Shown: positions 43,795-51,673 of the stretch, in pieces
Numbering within the stretch: position 1 is the stretch's first letter
Layout: each line of letters opens with the position of its first letter
NCBI RefSeq assembly: GCF_018402285.1
Contig: NZ_JAGYJH010000002.1
Span: forward strand, 124,001-188,000
Direction: 5' to 3'
Source: Hyphomonas sp.
GTDB taxonomy: Bacteria > Pseudomonadota > Alphaproteobacteria > Caulobacterales > Hyphomonadaceae
Length of the DNA: 64,000 bases
Program-made: the position numbers and the translations under genes
The notes under the pieces: generated by a model
Told to the model about the DNA's origin: nothing
Database searches by the model: none
What the model saw: only the letters and a program-made list of their open reading frames with translations

Positions 43795-44289
43795 TCAGAG
43801 CTGCACCTGCCTGGTTTTGCCAAGGTCTGGCGTTTCGTCCTTCATATTGGCTTTGGCCACTTCAAACAGCACGCCGAGCATCGATTTGTCGGAGGCCCAG
43901 ATTTCGGCGTCATGGGGCACGAATTTCAGCATCAGCATTTTCGGATCAGCCTTGCCGCCCGGATACCAGGCGTCGACCATCGGGCCCCAGAACTTGTCGA
44001 GGGTGGCTTGGTCATGATGCGGATGAAGAGCGCCGCGTAGGCAGGCCTGATAATCGTCATCGATATGACACATGTGCACGACGCCGGATGACTTCAGAAC
44101 AGCCTTGCCAAGCTCGCTGGTATTGTCCGAGTAAAAATAGATGATACCGGCTTCTTCATCCACTTGCGGCGCCATCGGCTGCATGTGGTGGTCATGATCG
44201 GGCGAGCCGAGCATCACGCAGCGTGTGCCCTTGATTGCCTTGAGCAGCTGGCGCTGAGGGTTTTCTTCAAACTTTTTCAGATTGGCCAT
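43795..44289 (-). CDS. Pyridoxamine 5'-phosphate oxidase-like protein (general stress protein 26 type)
   Basis: 164 residues from the ATG at 44289 (AAGGAG upstream). Split-barrel flavin-binding fold: FEENPQRQLLKAIKGTRCVMLGSPDHDHHMQPMAP, IYFYSDNTSELGKAV, DPKMLMLKFVPHDAEIWAS. Members bind FMN or F420-like cofactors; the exact reaction is unknown. Single gene, convergent with mccB. Confidence 0.88.
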   Translation of the reverse strand: MANLKKFEENPQRQLLKAIKGTRCVMLGSPDHDHHMQPMAPQVDEEAGIIYFYSDNTSELGKAVLKSSGVVHMCHIDDDYQACLRGALHPHHDQATLDKFWGPMVDAWYPGGKADPKMLMLKFVPHDAEIWASDKSMLGVLFEVAKANMKDETPDLGKTRQVQL

Positions 44290-44470
44290 GTCAGTCTCCT
44301 TCTTGTCTGGGAGTCCAACGCAAGACCGGCGCCATTGTTCCGGATCTGACGCAAGCGCTGTTTTAACCTGCCACATTTTCGCCTCCAGTCTGTCGCGACT
44401 TTAACGCATCGATCCGGCCGCTCATGCGTCTTTAGGTCAAGGCGCCGGCCAACCCGGTGTCGCTGTCAAA

Positions 44471-44507
44471 GGCCTGCTTCCGGAAAAGGAAGGCAGGCCC
44501 TTTTTTT
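44471..44507 (+). terminator. Orphan intrinsic terminator, possible small-RNA 3' end
   Basis: GGCCTGCTTCC, a GGAAAA loop region, then GGAAGGCAGGCC (one bulged G) followed by C and seven T's: a strong plus-strand terminator. The nearest upstream plus-strand gene (mccB) ends 735 bases earlier and has its own hairpin; the gene in between is on the minus strand. Region 44290-44470 could therefore encode a short non-coding RNA; no other gene is visible there. Confidence 0.7.
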
Positions 44508-44575
44508 GGCTGCCCGGGACTGGACATTTGCGGCGGTCTGCCTTCGATGGCGCAGCAACATGTTCAGAGCCCCAA

Positions 44576-45604
44576 ATGATGCCGCAACTGGCGAACCGGT
44601 TTGATTTCATTCGCCTGATGCTTGCAGCGGGCGTGTTCGTCTATCACAGCGTCGCTATCGGCGCGGCCAGGCCGGGCGGCCCGGCCGAGCTTGCGCTGGC
44701 CGGTCTTGCGGATGTTTCGATCCAGGGGTTTTTCATTGTGTCGGGCCTGCTGGTTGCCGGATCGCTCGACCGGGCCTCGAGCCTTGCCGACTATGCCGGC
44801 AAGCGCATCCGGCGGCTCTACCCGGCCTATGCTGCCGTAATCCTGCTGCCCGCGCTGATCAGCCTGTTGCTGACCCGGGAGGCAGGCGGCGTTGCAAGCT
44901 ATCTCGGCGCAAATCTCGTTTTCCTGAACTTCCTCTCTCCCGCGCTGCCGGGCCTTTTTGAGGACAATCGCTATTCGGCGGTCAACGGCGCGCTGTGGAC
45001 GCTCAAGATCGAGGTAATGTTCTATCTCGTCCTGCCGCTGATCCTCCTTGTGCTGAACAGGCTTAAGGCACTCTGGTGGGTTGGCATAGCTGCGCTCTAT
45101 GTGGCTGGCGAAATCTGGGCGTATGTGTTGCCTCAGCTGGGCGCGGAAATGTATGGCGCTGAACTCAGCCGGCAGTTGCCGGGCCAGATGGCGTATTTCG
45201 CAATGGGCATTGCCTTGTGGAAAGCCTCTCCCGGCATCCAGCGCCGCTGGCGCGCGCTGGCTTTCTGCGGCACGGCGCTGCTGGGGGCAACCTTCCTGCA
45301 TCCTGCACTGGAGCCGCTGCGCGCGTTTGCGCTGGCGGGCGTGATCGGGGCCGTGGCCTGGGCGCCGGGGCCGAAACTGAATGTCGCCCGCTTCGGCGAT
45401 ATCAGCTATGGCCTCTACATCACCCATTTCCCGATACTTCAGGCGCTCGCTGCCGCCGGGCTTGCAACCAGCCTCGGCCTTGCCGGCTTCCTCGCCCTTG
45501 CGACAGTGGCAACCCTCGCCGCCAGCTTCGCGCTGTGGCACCTTGTTGAGAAGCCAGCCTTGCGCCCATCCAGCCACTATCGCAGGGTGGCGGCAGAGAC
45601 TTGA
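44576..45604 (+). CDS. Acyltransferase 3 (OafA/YrhL) family membrane protein
   Basis: 342-343 residues from the ATG pair at 44576/44579. About ten membrane helices. N-terminal family motif NRFDFIRLMLAAGVFVYHS with the conserved His of R/K-x10-H, then ADYAGKRIRRLYPAY and the second motif VNGALWTLKIEVMFYLVLP. Family members O-acylate sugars of lipopolysaccharide, exopolysaccharide or peptidoglycan. It ends 15 bases before the hydratase gene and may share its transcript. No ribosome-binding site is strong. Confidence 0.88.
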   Translation: MMPQLANRFDFIRLMLAAGVFVYHSVAIGAARPGGPAELALAGLADVSIQGFFIVSGLLVAGSLDRASSLADYAGKRIRRLYPAYAAVILLPALISLLLTREAGGVASYLGANLVFLNFLSPALPGLFEDNRYSAVNGALWTLKIEVMFYLVLPLILLVLNRLKALWWVGIAALYVAGEIWAYVLPQLGAEMYGAELSRQLPGQMAYFAMGIALWKASPGIQRRWRALAFCGTALLGATFLHPALEPLRAFALAGVIGAVAWAPGPKLNVARFGDISYGLYITHFPILQALAAAGLATSLGLAGFLALATVATLAASFALWHLVEKPALRPSSHYRRVAAET

Positions 45605-45619
45605 GAACAGGAAATTCCC

Positions 45620-46420
45620 ATGCGCGACGCGGTATATGATCTGATCCGGTTTGAGGCGACACAGGAGGGGCTGGCGGTTGTCACGCTGAACCGGCCGGAT
45701 GTGCACAACGCGTTCAATGCCGAGCTGATTGCCGAGCTGACGGATGTGTTCACGATGATTTCGGAACAGCCGAGCATCCGCATGATGATCCTGCGCGGGG
45801 AGGGCAAGTCCTTCTCGGCGGGCGCTGATCTCAACTGGATGGAGCGCGCAGCGACCCATACTCGGGAGGACAATGAGACCGACGCCATGCGGCTGGCCGA
45901 AATGCTGCGGCGGCTCTACGAAATGCCGCAGATGACGCTGGCGCTGGTACAGGGCGCGGCGATGGGCGGCGGCGCGGGTCTCGTGGCGGCCTGCGATGTG
46001 GCGATTGCCAGGGCGGGCACGCAGTTCCGCTTTTCAGAAGTGCGCCTCGGCCTGACGCCGGCCACGATCAGCCCGTTCGTCGTGCAGGCCATCGGCCCGC
46101 GCTGGGCCAAGGCCCTCTTTGTCACGGCTGAAGGTTTCGATGCGGCGTATGCGGAGAAAATCGGCCTTGTCCACTATGTGGCCGAAACCGACGAGCAGAT
46201 GGGCGAGCTGCAGGAGCATATCGGGCGGCTGGTGTTCGCCGCGGCGCCCGGCGCGGTGGCCGATGCCAAGCAGCTGGTGGTCGATGTGACCGGTATGGAG
46301 ATCGATAACTCCCTGATGCACACGACGGCCAGGCGGATTGCGGCGCGGCGTGTGTCCGATGAGGGCAAGGAGGGCATTGCCGCTTTCCTTGAAAAGCGCA
46401 CGCCCTCCTGGAAGGCCTGA
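45620..46420 (+). CDS. liuC: Enoyl-CoA hydratase/isomerase family, probable methylglutaconyl-CoA hydratase
   Basis: 266 residues, crotonase fold. VVTLNRPDVHNAFNAELIAEL, FSAGADLNWM (oxyanion), GAAMGGGAGLVAACDVAIA and the catalytic region FSEVRLGLTPATISPFVV, which resembles 3-methylglutaconyl-CoA hydratases (AUH/LiuC). With mccB upstream and mccA downstream it would hydrate 3-methylglutaconyl-CoA to HMG-CoA. The family call is firm; the substrate is inferred from neighbours. Confidence 0.9.
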   Translation: MRDAVYDLIRFEATQEGLAVVTLNRPDVHNAFNAELIAELTDVFTMISEQPSIRMMILRGEGKSFSAGADLNWMERAATHTREDNETDAMRLAEMLRRLYEMPQMTLALVQGAAMGGGAGLVAACDVAIARAGTQFRFSEVRLGLTPATISPFVVQAIGPRWAKALFVTAEGFDAAYAEKIGLVHYVAETDEQMGELQEHIGRLVFAAAPGAVADAKQLVVDVTGMEIDNSLMHTTARRIAARRVSDEGKEGIAAFLEKRTPSWKA

Positions 46421-46432
46421 TCCCAGCCCGCC

Positions 46433-46768
46433 TCAGTCGCTGGTGAGATCGACCTCAATTCCAAAACTGGCGAGGGTAGCTTCCAGCGCCGTCACCGGGT
46501 TCACCCCGGTCAGTTGCTCTATCTGGCCTCGGAATATGTAGGCCAGAAGCGCAAACATGATCACATAGATGATGAACTGCATGGCTGACTTGAGGATGAA
46601 CGCCCCGGCGCTGCCCACGACCATGCCGATGGCGCCCATGATCAGCGCGCCCTGAACGGGGGAGATGCCTTCGGTGACGAGGCCCTGATTGTAGCCCAGA
46701 TAGGCGCCGATACCGCCGCCGATGACGCCGGCAAGGCCGGCCAGTTGAACACCTGAATTATAGGCCAT
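46433..46768 (-). CDS. Small glycine-rich membrane protein
   Basis: 111 residues from the ATG at 46768 (AAGGGGGA upstream). Three hydrophobic segments with glycine-zipper character (GLAGVIGGGIGAYLGY; ALIMGAIGMVVGSAGAFIL; FIIYVIMFALLAYIF). No recognised family. Convergent with the hydratase gene, 12 bases apart. Confidence 0.7.
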   Translation of the reverse strand: MAYNSGVQLAGLAGVIGGGIGAYLGYNQGLVTEGISPVQGALIMGAIGMVVGSAGAFILKSAMQFIIYVIMFALLAYIFRGQIEQLTGVNPVTALEATLASFGIEVDLTSD

Positions 46769-46899
46769 GGGGTCCCCCTTGGTTTTGCACGGGTTAAGCA
46801 TTACGCGATTGCACCGGCCTCACAAAGCCTGAAATTTACCTGGTCTTGGCGCCGGATAAGCCACGCTGCCGCCTTGGTTGCCCCCGAAGGGAATACGTC

Positions 46900-47796
46900 A
46901 TGACCTCTGATGGAAACCCTTCGGTCGCGGCCCGTTTCCGTGCCCGCCTCCACGCCGCCCGGGAGGGCCTGCGGGCCCGCTATGTAAAGGGCCCTGTCAG
47001 CCAGGGCGTGTTTGAGTTTGTCAGCTTCGGCATCAAGCAGGCCTGGGCCTGCCTCTTTGGCGGGGCAATGCTGGGCCTGCTGCTGCTGACCCATTTCTTC
47101 TATCCCGATGGCGCAGCGCTCTCCCGCTACGACTTTCTCGTGATCGCCGCGATTGCTCTGCAGGGCCTGCTGCTGCTGAGTGGCCTTGAAACATGGGAAG
47201 AAGCGCGGGTGATCTTCGTGTTCCATCTGGTCGGCACGGTCATGGAACTTTTCAAGACCAGCGCCGGAAGCTGGATCTATCCCGAAGAGAGCTTCCTGCG
47301 GATCGGCGCAGTGCCGCTTTTTTCCGGCTTCATGTATGCGGCAGTGGGGTCCTACCTTGCCCGCGTCTGGCGCATCTTCGAGTTCCGGTTCACGCGCTTT
47401 CCCCCGCTCTGGCTGCAGGGTCTGCTGGCGCTGGCGATTTATGTGAACTTCTTCGCTCATCACTGGACGCTGGACATCCGCTACGGCCTCTTTGCCGCCA
47501 CCGCGCTCATCTACCTGCGCACAACCGTCTGGTTCCGCCCGGATGAAGCCCACCGCCCCATGCCGCTGCTGATCGGCTTCTTTCTGGTGGCAATCTTCAT
47601 CTGGTTTGCAGAAAACCTTGGAACATTTGCGCGGGCCTGGGCCTATCCGGGGCAAGAAAATGGCTGGGAAATGGTGTCTTTATCGAAGCTCGGATCATGG
47701 TATCTGCTGATGATCATCAGTTTCGTCCTGGTTGCCAGCGTGCACCGGGGCCGGGGAGGCCAGACCAGTGACCATCACCAAGCTTCTCGTCGCTAA
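46900..47796 (+). CDS. DUF817-family integral membrane protein
   Basis: 298 residues from the ATG at 46900. About nine membrane helices. The family sequence is recognisable: FGIKQAWACLFGGAMLGLLLLTHFFYP, WEEARVIFVFHLVGTVMELFKTSAGSWIYPE, PLFSGFMYAAVGSYLARVWRIFEFRF, FAENLGTFARAWAYPGQ. Function unknown. The last 29 bases overlap the mccA coding region in another frame, so translation of mccA is probably coupled to it. Confidence 0.88.
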   Translation: MTSDGNPSVAARFRARLHAAREGLRARYVKGPVSQGVFEFVSFGIKQAWACLFGGAMLGLLLLTHFFYPDGAALSRYDFLVIAAIALQGLLLLSGLETWEEARVIFVFHLVGTVMELFKTSAGSWIYPEESFLRIGAVPLFSGFMYAAVGSYLARVWRIFEFRFTRFPPLWLQGLLALAIYVNFFAHHWTLDIRYGLFAATALIYLRTTVWFRPDEAHRPMPLLIGFFLVAIFIWFAENLGTFARAWAYPGQENGWEMVSLSKLGSWYLLMIISFVLVASVHRGRGGQTSDHHQASRR

Positions 47797-49669
47797 CCGG
47801 GGCGAGATTGCCGCCCGCATTTTTCGCACCTGCCGCGAACTGGGCATCGAGACCGTTGCGGTCTTCTCCGAGGCAGACCGCGCCGCCAAACATGTGCGCG
47901 AGGCCGACGAAGCCGTCTGCATCGGCCCGGCGCCCGCGCCTGAAAGCTATCTGCGCGGTGAAACCATCATCGCCGCCGCCAAGGAGACGGGCGCTGACGC
48001 GATCCATCCCGGCTATGGTTTCCTTTCCGAGAATGCAGCGTTTGCTGAGGCGGTGGTCGCCGCCGGCCTCATCTGGGTTGGCCCGCCGCCTGCCGCCATC
48101 CGCTCAATGGGGCCAAAGGATGAGGCCAAGCGCATTGCCGAGGATGCCGGCGTGCCCGTGCTGCCGGGCTATCGTGGTGAAGCGCAGGATATCGAGACAC
48201 TGAAGAAGGCGGCCAAGAAGGTCGGCTATCCGCTGCTCATCAAGGCGGTCGCCGGGGGCGGCGGGCGCGGCATCCGCCAGGTGTCGAAAGAGGCAGAGCT
48301 GGACGCTGAACTGATCAGCGCCGTCCGGGAGGCCGAGAGCGCCTTTGGCGACGGCCGCGTAATGCTGGAAAAGCTCGTCCAGCAACCACGCCACATTGAG
48401 GTGCAGGTGTTTGGCGACAGCCACGGCAATGTGGTCCACCTCTTCGAACGGGACTGCTCACTCCAGCGCCGCCGCCAGAAGGTGCTCGAAGAAGCGCCCG
48501 CGCCCGGCATGCCGGAAGATGTGCGCAAGGCGATGACGGACGCGGCGGTAAAGCTCGCCAGGGCAGTCGGCTATCAGGGCGCAGGGACGGTTGAATTCAT
48601 CGTGGACGGATCAAGACCGCTGGCCGTGGATACGTTCTGGTTTCTTGAAATGAATACGCGGCTTCAGGTGGAGCATCCGGTCACCGAAATGGTGACGGGG
48701 CAGGATCTCGTCGAGTGGCAACTCATCGTCGCTTCTGGCGGCACGCTTCCGCTGGCGCAGGACGAGATCGAACTCAATGGCCACGCCATCGAGGCGCGTA
48801 TCTGCGCTGAAGACCCTGCGGAAGGTTTCCGACCGGGCGCCGGCGTGATCCTGGAATTTAGCCTTCTGGAAGAGGCCGATGGCGAGATCATCCGCTGGGA
48901 CACCGGCTTTGAAACCGGCGACCGGGTGCCGTCAAACTACGACTCCATGATCGCCAAGCTGATCGTCTACGGAGATGACCGGGAAGAGGCGCTCGAGCGT
49001 CTCACCGATACGCTGGCGCATACCCAGCTGGCGGGTGTGCCGTCCAATGCCGGTTTCCTGCGCCGTTGCGCACTTTCCGATGAGTTCCGGACGGGCACCC
49101 ATCATGTGAACTGGATCGGCGAGCACCTTGACGCGCTCGCAGCTGTTCCGCAGGAGCATCGTGACGCCTCCCTGAACGCCGTGGCGAGCCTTCTGCTGGA
49201 AGATCAGGGCGACCCCTCTCCCTGGGCGATCTGCGACGGCTTTCGCATGAACGCCGCTCCGCGCCGGACGGTTGTGCTGGCTGCTGATGGTGAGGCCGAA
49301 ATGGTCGAAGCCGGCATTCCGATGCCCGATGATGTGCCATTCCCTCTGGTGACGGACATTTCCCCGCGCCGCTTTGCGGTGACCTGCGGGGGCGACACCT
49401 TCCTCGTCACGGTGCCCGAATACAGCGCCGACGCCGAAGCCGCCCTTGGCGGCGATGTGGTCAAGGCGCCTATGCCGGGCAAGGTGCTGACGATCACGGC
49501 TAAAGCCGGGGACGCAGTCGCGCGCGGCGACACGCTGGCGGTGCTGGAGGCAATGAAGATGGAACACGCCCTGGCCGCGCCGCGTGACGGTGTCGTGGAA
49601 GCCATCCATTCCAGCGCAGGCCAGCAGGTGGCTGAGGGCGACCTGCTGGTCTCGCTGGTGGAGGAATAG
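47768..49669 (+). CDS. mccA: Methylcrotonoyl-CoA carboxylase, alpha (biotin carboxylase/carrier) subunit
   Basis: 633 residues from the GTG at 47768, preferred because GGGGAGG precedes it and VTITKLLVANRGEIAARI is the usual N terminus. Biotin carboxylase domain with HPGYGFLSENAAFA, ATP-grasp loop KAVAGGGGRGIRQV, ERDCSLQRRRQKVLEEAP and EMNTRLQVEHPVTEMVTG; C-terminal biotinyl domain with the attachment site EAMKME (Lys597). Carboxylates its biotin with bicarbonate and ATP for MccB. Holo-enzyme formation needs biotin, whose bioA/F/D genes lie in the same window. Confidence 0.94.
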   Translation: MTITKLLVANRGEIAARIFRTCRELGIETVAVFSEADRAAKHVREADEAVCIGPAPAPESYLRGETIIAAAKETGADAIHPGYGFLSENAAFAEAVVAAGLIWVGPPPAAIRSMGPKDEAKRIAEDAGVPVLPGYRGEAQDIETLKKAAKKVGYPLLIKAVAGGGGRGIRQVSKEAELDAELISAVREAESAFGDGRVMLEKLVQQPRHIEVQVFGDSHGNVVHLFERDCSLQRRRQKVLEEAPAPGMPEDVRKAMTDAAVKLARAVGYQGAGTVEFIVDGSRPLAVDTFWFLEMNTRLQVEHPVTEMVTGQDLVEWQLIVASGGTLPLAQDEIELNGHAIEARICAEDPAEGFRPGAGVILEFSLLEEADGEIIRWDTGFETGDRVPSNYDSMIAKLIVYGDDREEALERLTDTLAHTQLAGVPSNAGFLRRCALSDEFRTGTHHVNWIGEHLDALAAVPQEHRDASLNAVASLLLEDQGDPSPWAICDGFRMNAAPRRTVVLAADGEAEMVEAGIPMPDDVPFPLVTDISPRRFAVTCGGDTFLVTVPEYSADAEAALGGDVVKAPMPGKVLTITAKAGDAVARGDTLAVLEAMKMEHALAAPRDGVVEAIHSSAGQQVAEGDLLVSLVEE

Positions 49670-49672
49670 GGC

Positions 49673-51472
49673 CTAGCTGAGTTCCAACCCGGCAAGCTCG
49701 CCGCTTTCGCGCCAGGCTTTCAGGATGCGGAAATAGGCGTTGGGGCCTTCGCCATAAGAGTTGTTCTGCGCCGCCCGATCGCTCGGTTTGCCTTCATTGT
49801 TGTAATAGCCCGGCGTGCATTCCTCCAGGAATTGCTGGCGCATCACGGCCTTGTCGACGATCTGTTGCACCCAGGCCGCTTCACCTTCCGGGCTTGCCTC
49901 GAACGTACCGGCCTGGCGGGCTGAGACTTCAGAGAGGATATAGGCAATCTGCTCGGCCTGTTCGTCGAGCAGGTGGGGGTAGTTGGCGGTAAATCCAGCC
50001 TGTCCCGGTCCCATCAGGAACATGTTGGGGAAGTTATTGACCGCAAGACCATGCAGGCTGCGCATGCCGTCCGCCCAGTGATCTTTCATCGTCACGCCGC
50101 CCTTGCCGACAGGATCATATCCTGCGCGGCGGGTATAGTCCGTGCCCACTTCAAATCCGGTTGCGTAAACGAGGCAGTCGATCTTGTGTTCCACGCCATT
50201 GGCGATAATTGAATCTTCCGTGATCTGCTCAACGCCCTGTCCGCCGGTATCCACCAGCGTCACATTCGGCCGGTTGAAGGAATTGAGATACGCGTCATGG
50301 AAACAGGGCCGCTTGCAGAACTGGCGATACCAGGGCTTCAGCTTGGCAGCGGTCTCAGGGTCCTTGATCACCTCATCGACGCGCCCGCGCACCTGTTCCA
50401 TCTTCTTGTAATCGGCGAGTTCTGCGAGCTCTGCCAGGCGCTCGGGCGAGAGGCCGGTCTTGTCGCCGGAGCTCGCAAGGAAAAGGATGTTGCGGATAAT
50501 GTCCGTCCACCCGTCCTGCACAAGGTCTTCAGGCTCATAGCCGCCGGAAACCAGCGTGTTGAAATTTTCCATGCGGCGGCGCTGCCAGCCGGGCTCCAGG
50601 CTTTTCGCCCAGTCCGGGTCGGTGGGCCGGTCATTGCGCACATCAATGGAGGAAGGCGTCCGCTGGAAGACGTAGAGATGCTTGGCGCCCTCGGCCAGAT
50701 GGGGCACGCATTGCACCGCCGTGGCGCCTGTGCCGATAATGCCGACGACCTTGTCTTTCAGCCGGGTGAGGCCGCCCGTGCTGTCCCCGCCCGTATAGGC
50801 ATAATCCCAGCGGCTGGTGTGGAAGCTGTGACCCTTGAAGCTTTCAACGCCCGCAATGCCGGGCAGTTTCGGACGGTTCAACGGACCGTTGGACATGATC
50901 ACGAACTGCGCCGTGAAGCGATCGTCCCGGTCGGTCATGATGATCCAGACCTTACGGCCTTCGTCCCATTCCATACCCGTCACGCCAGTGCCGAGGAGGG
51001 CGTTTTCATAGAGATTGAAGTGTTTCGCAATCCGGGCGGAATGCTCGAGGATTTCCGGAGCCTTGGTGTATTTCTCTTTGGGGATGTAGCCGGTCTCTTC
51101 CAGCAGGGGCAGGTAGATATAGCTCTCGATATCGCAGGCCGCGCCTGGATAGCGGTTCCAGTACCAGGTGCCGCCGAAATCGCCGCCCGTCTCGATCATG
51201 CGAATGTCCTTGAAGCCCGCCTTGCGCAGGCGCGCCGCCGAGAGCAGTCCGCCAAAGCCGCCGCCGATCACGGCAACCTCGACATGATCGGTCACCGGCG
51301 CGCGCCCGACCCGCTCCGTATACGGGTCTTCAAGATAGCGCGCAAACTGGCCGGCGACGTTCACATATTGCTCATTGCCGTCCTTGCGGATGCGCTTGTC
51401 GCGCTCGGCGCGGTAGCGCTCTCGCAGCTCATCGGGATCAAAATCCAGATCAAGGGCGCCATTGTCAGCCAT
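49673..51472 (-). CDS. Baeyer-Villiger monooxygenase, cyclohexanone/steroid-type
   Basis: 599 residues, longer than the first monooxygenase and of a different subgroup. FAD motif VAVIGGGFGGLLSAARLRKAG, GGTWYWNRYPGAACDIESYIY, fingerprint FKGHSFHTSRWDYAY (FxGxxxHxxxWD), NADPH motif VGIIGTGATAVQCVPHLA, and LVYATGFEVGTDY. An N-terminal extension (ERYRAERDKRIRKDGNEQYVNVAGQFARYLEDPY) is typical of the 600-residue clade that oxidises cyclic and long-chain ketones or steroids. Convergent with mccA, 3 bases apart. Substrate unknown. Confidence 0.92.
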   Translation of the reverse strand: MADNGALDLDFDPDELRERYRAERDKRIRKDGNEQYVNVAGQFARYLEDPYTERVGRAPVTDHVEVAVIGGGFGGLLSAARLRKAGFKDIRMIETGGDFGGTWYWNRYPGAACDIESYIYLPLLEETGYIPKEKYTKAPEILEHSARIAKHFNLYENALLGTGVTGMEWDEGRKVWIIMTDRDDRFTAQFVIMSNGPLNRPKLPGIAGVESFKGHSFHTSRWDYAYTGGDSTGGLTRLKDKVVGIIGTGATAVQCVPHLAEGAKHLYVFQRTPSSIDVRNDRPTDPDWAKSLEPGWQRRRMENFNTLVSGGYEPEDLVQDGWTDIIRNILFLASSGDKTGLSPERLAELAELADYKKMEQVRGRVDEVIKDPETAAKLKPWYRQFCKRPCFHDAYLNSFNRPNVTLVDTGGQGVEQITEDSIIANGVEHKIDCLVYATGFEVGTDYTRRAGYDPVGKGGVTMKDHWADGMRSLHGLAVNNFPNMFLMGPGQAGFTANYPHLLDEQAEQIAYILSEVSARQAGTFEASPEGEAAWVQQIVDKAVMRQQFLEECTPGYYNNEGKPSDRAAQNNSYGEGPNAYFRILKAWRESGELAGLELS

Positions 51473-51673
51473 GTTCGCATTCCTCCTCAGGCACGACGCG
51501 CGGAGACTTTGCCCGTCACGTTTCGTCCATTCAGAGGCAAATCTAACCGTGAACAGGCGGACCCAACAGCCGTCACCCCGCGTCAGCCTTGAGTGGCGGC
51601 GCTGCCATGCCTCTGTTACAAAACTGCCCTATGTTGGAATGACACGCAATTCAGGGAGGCTTGGGCCACGGCG

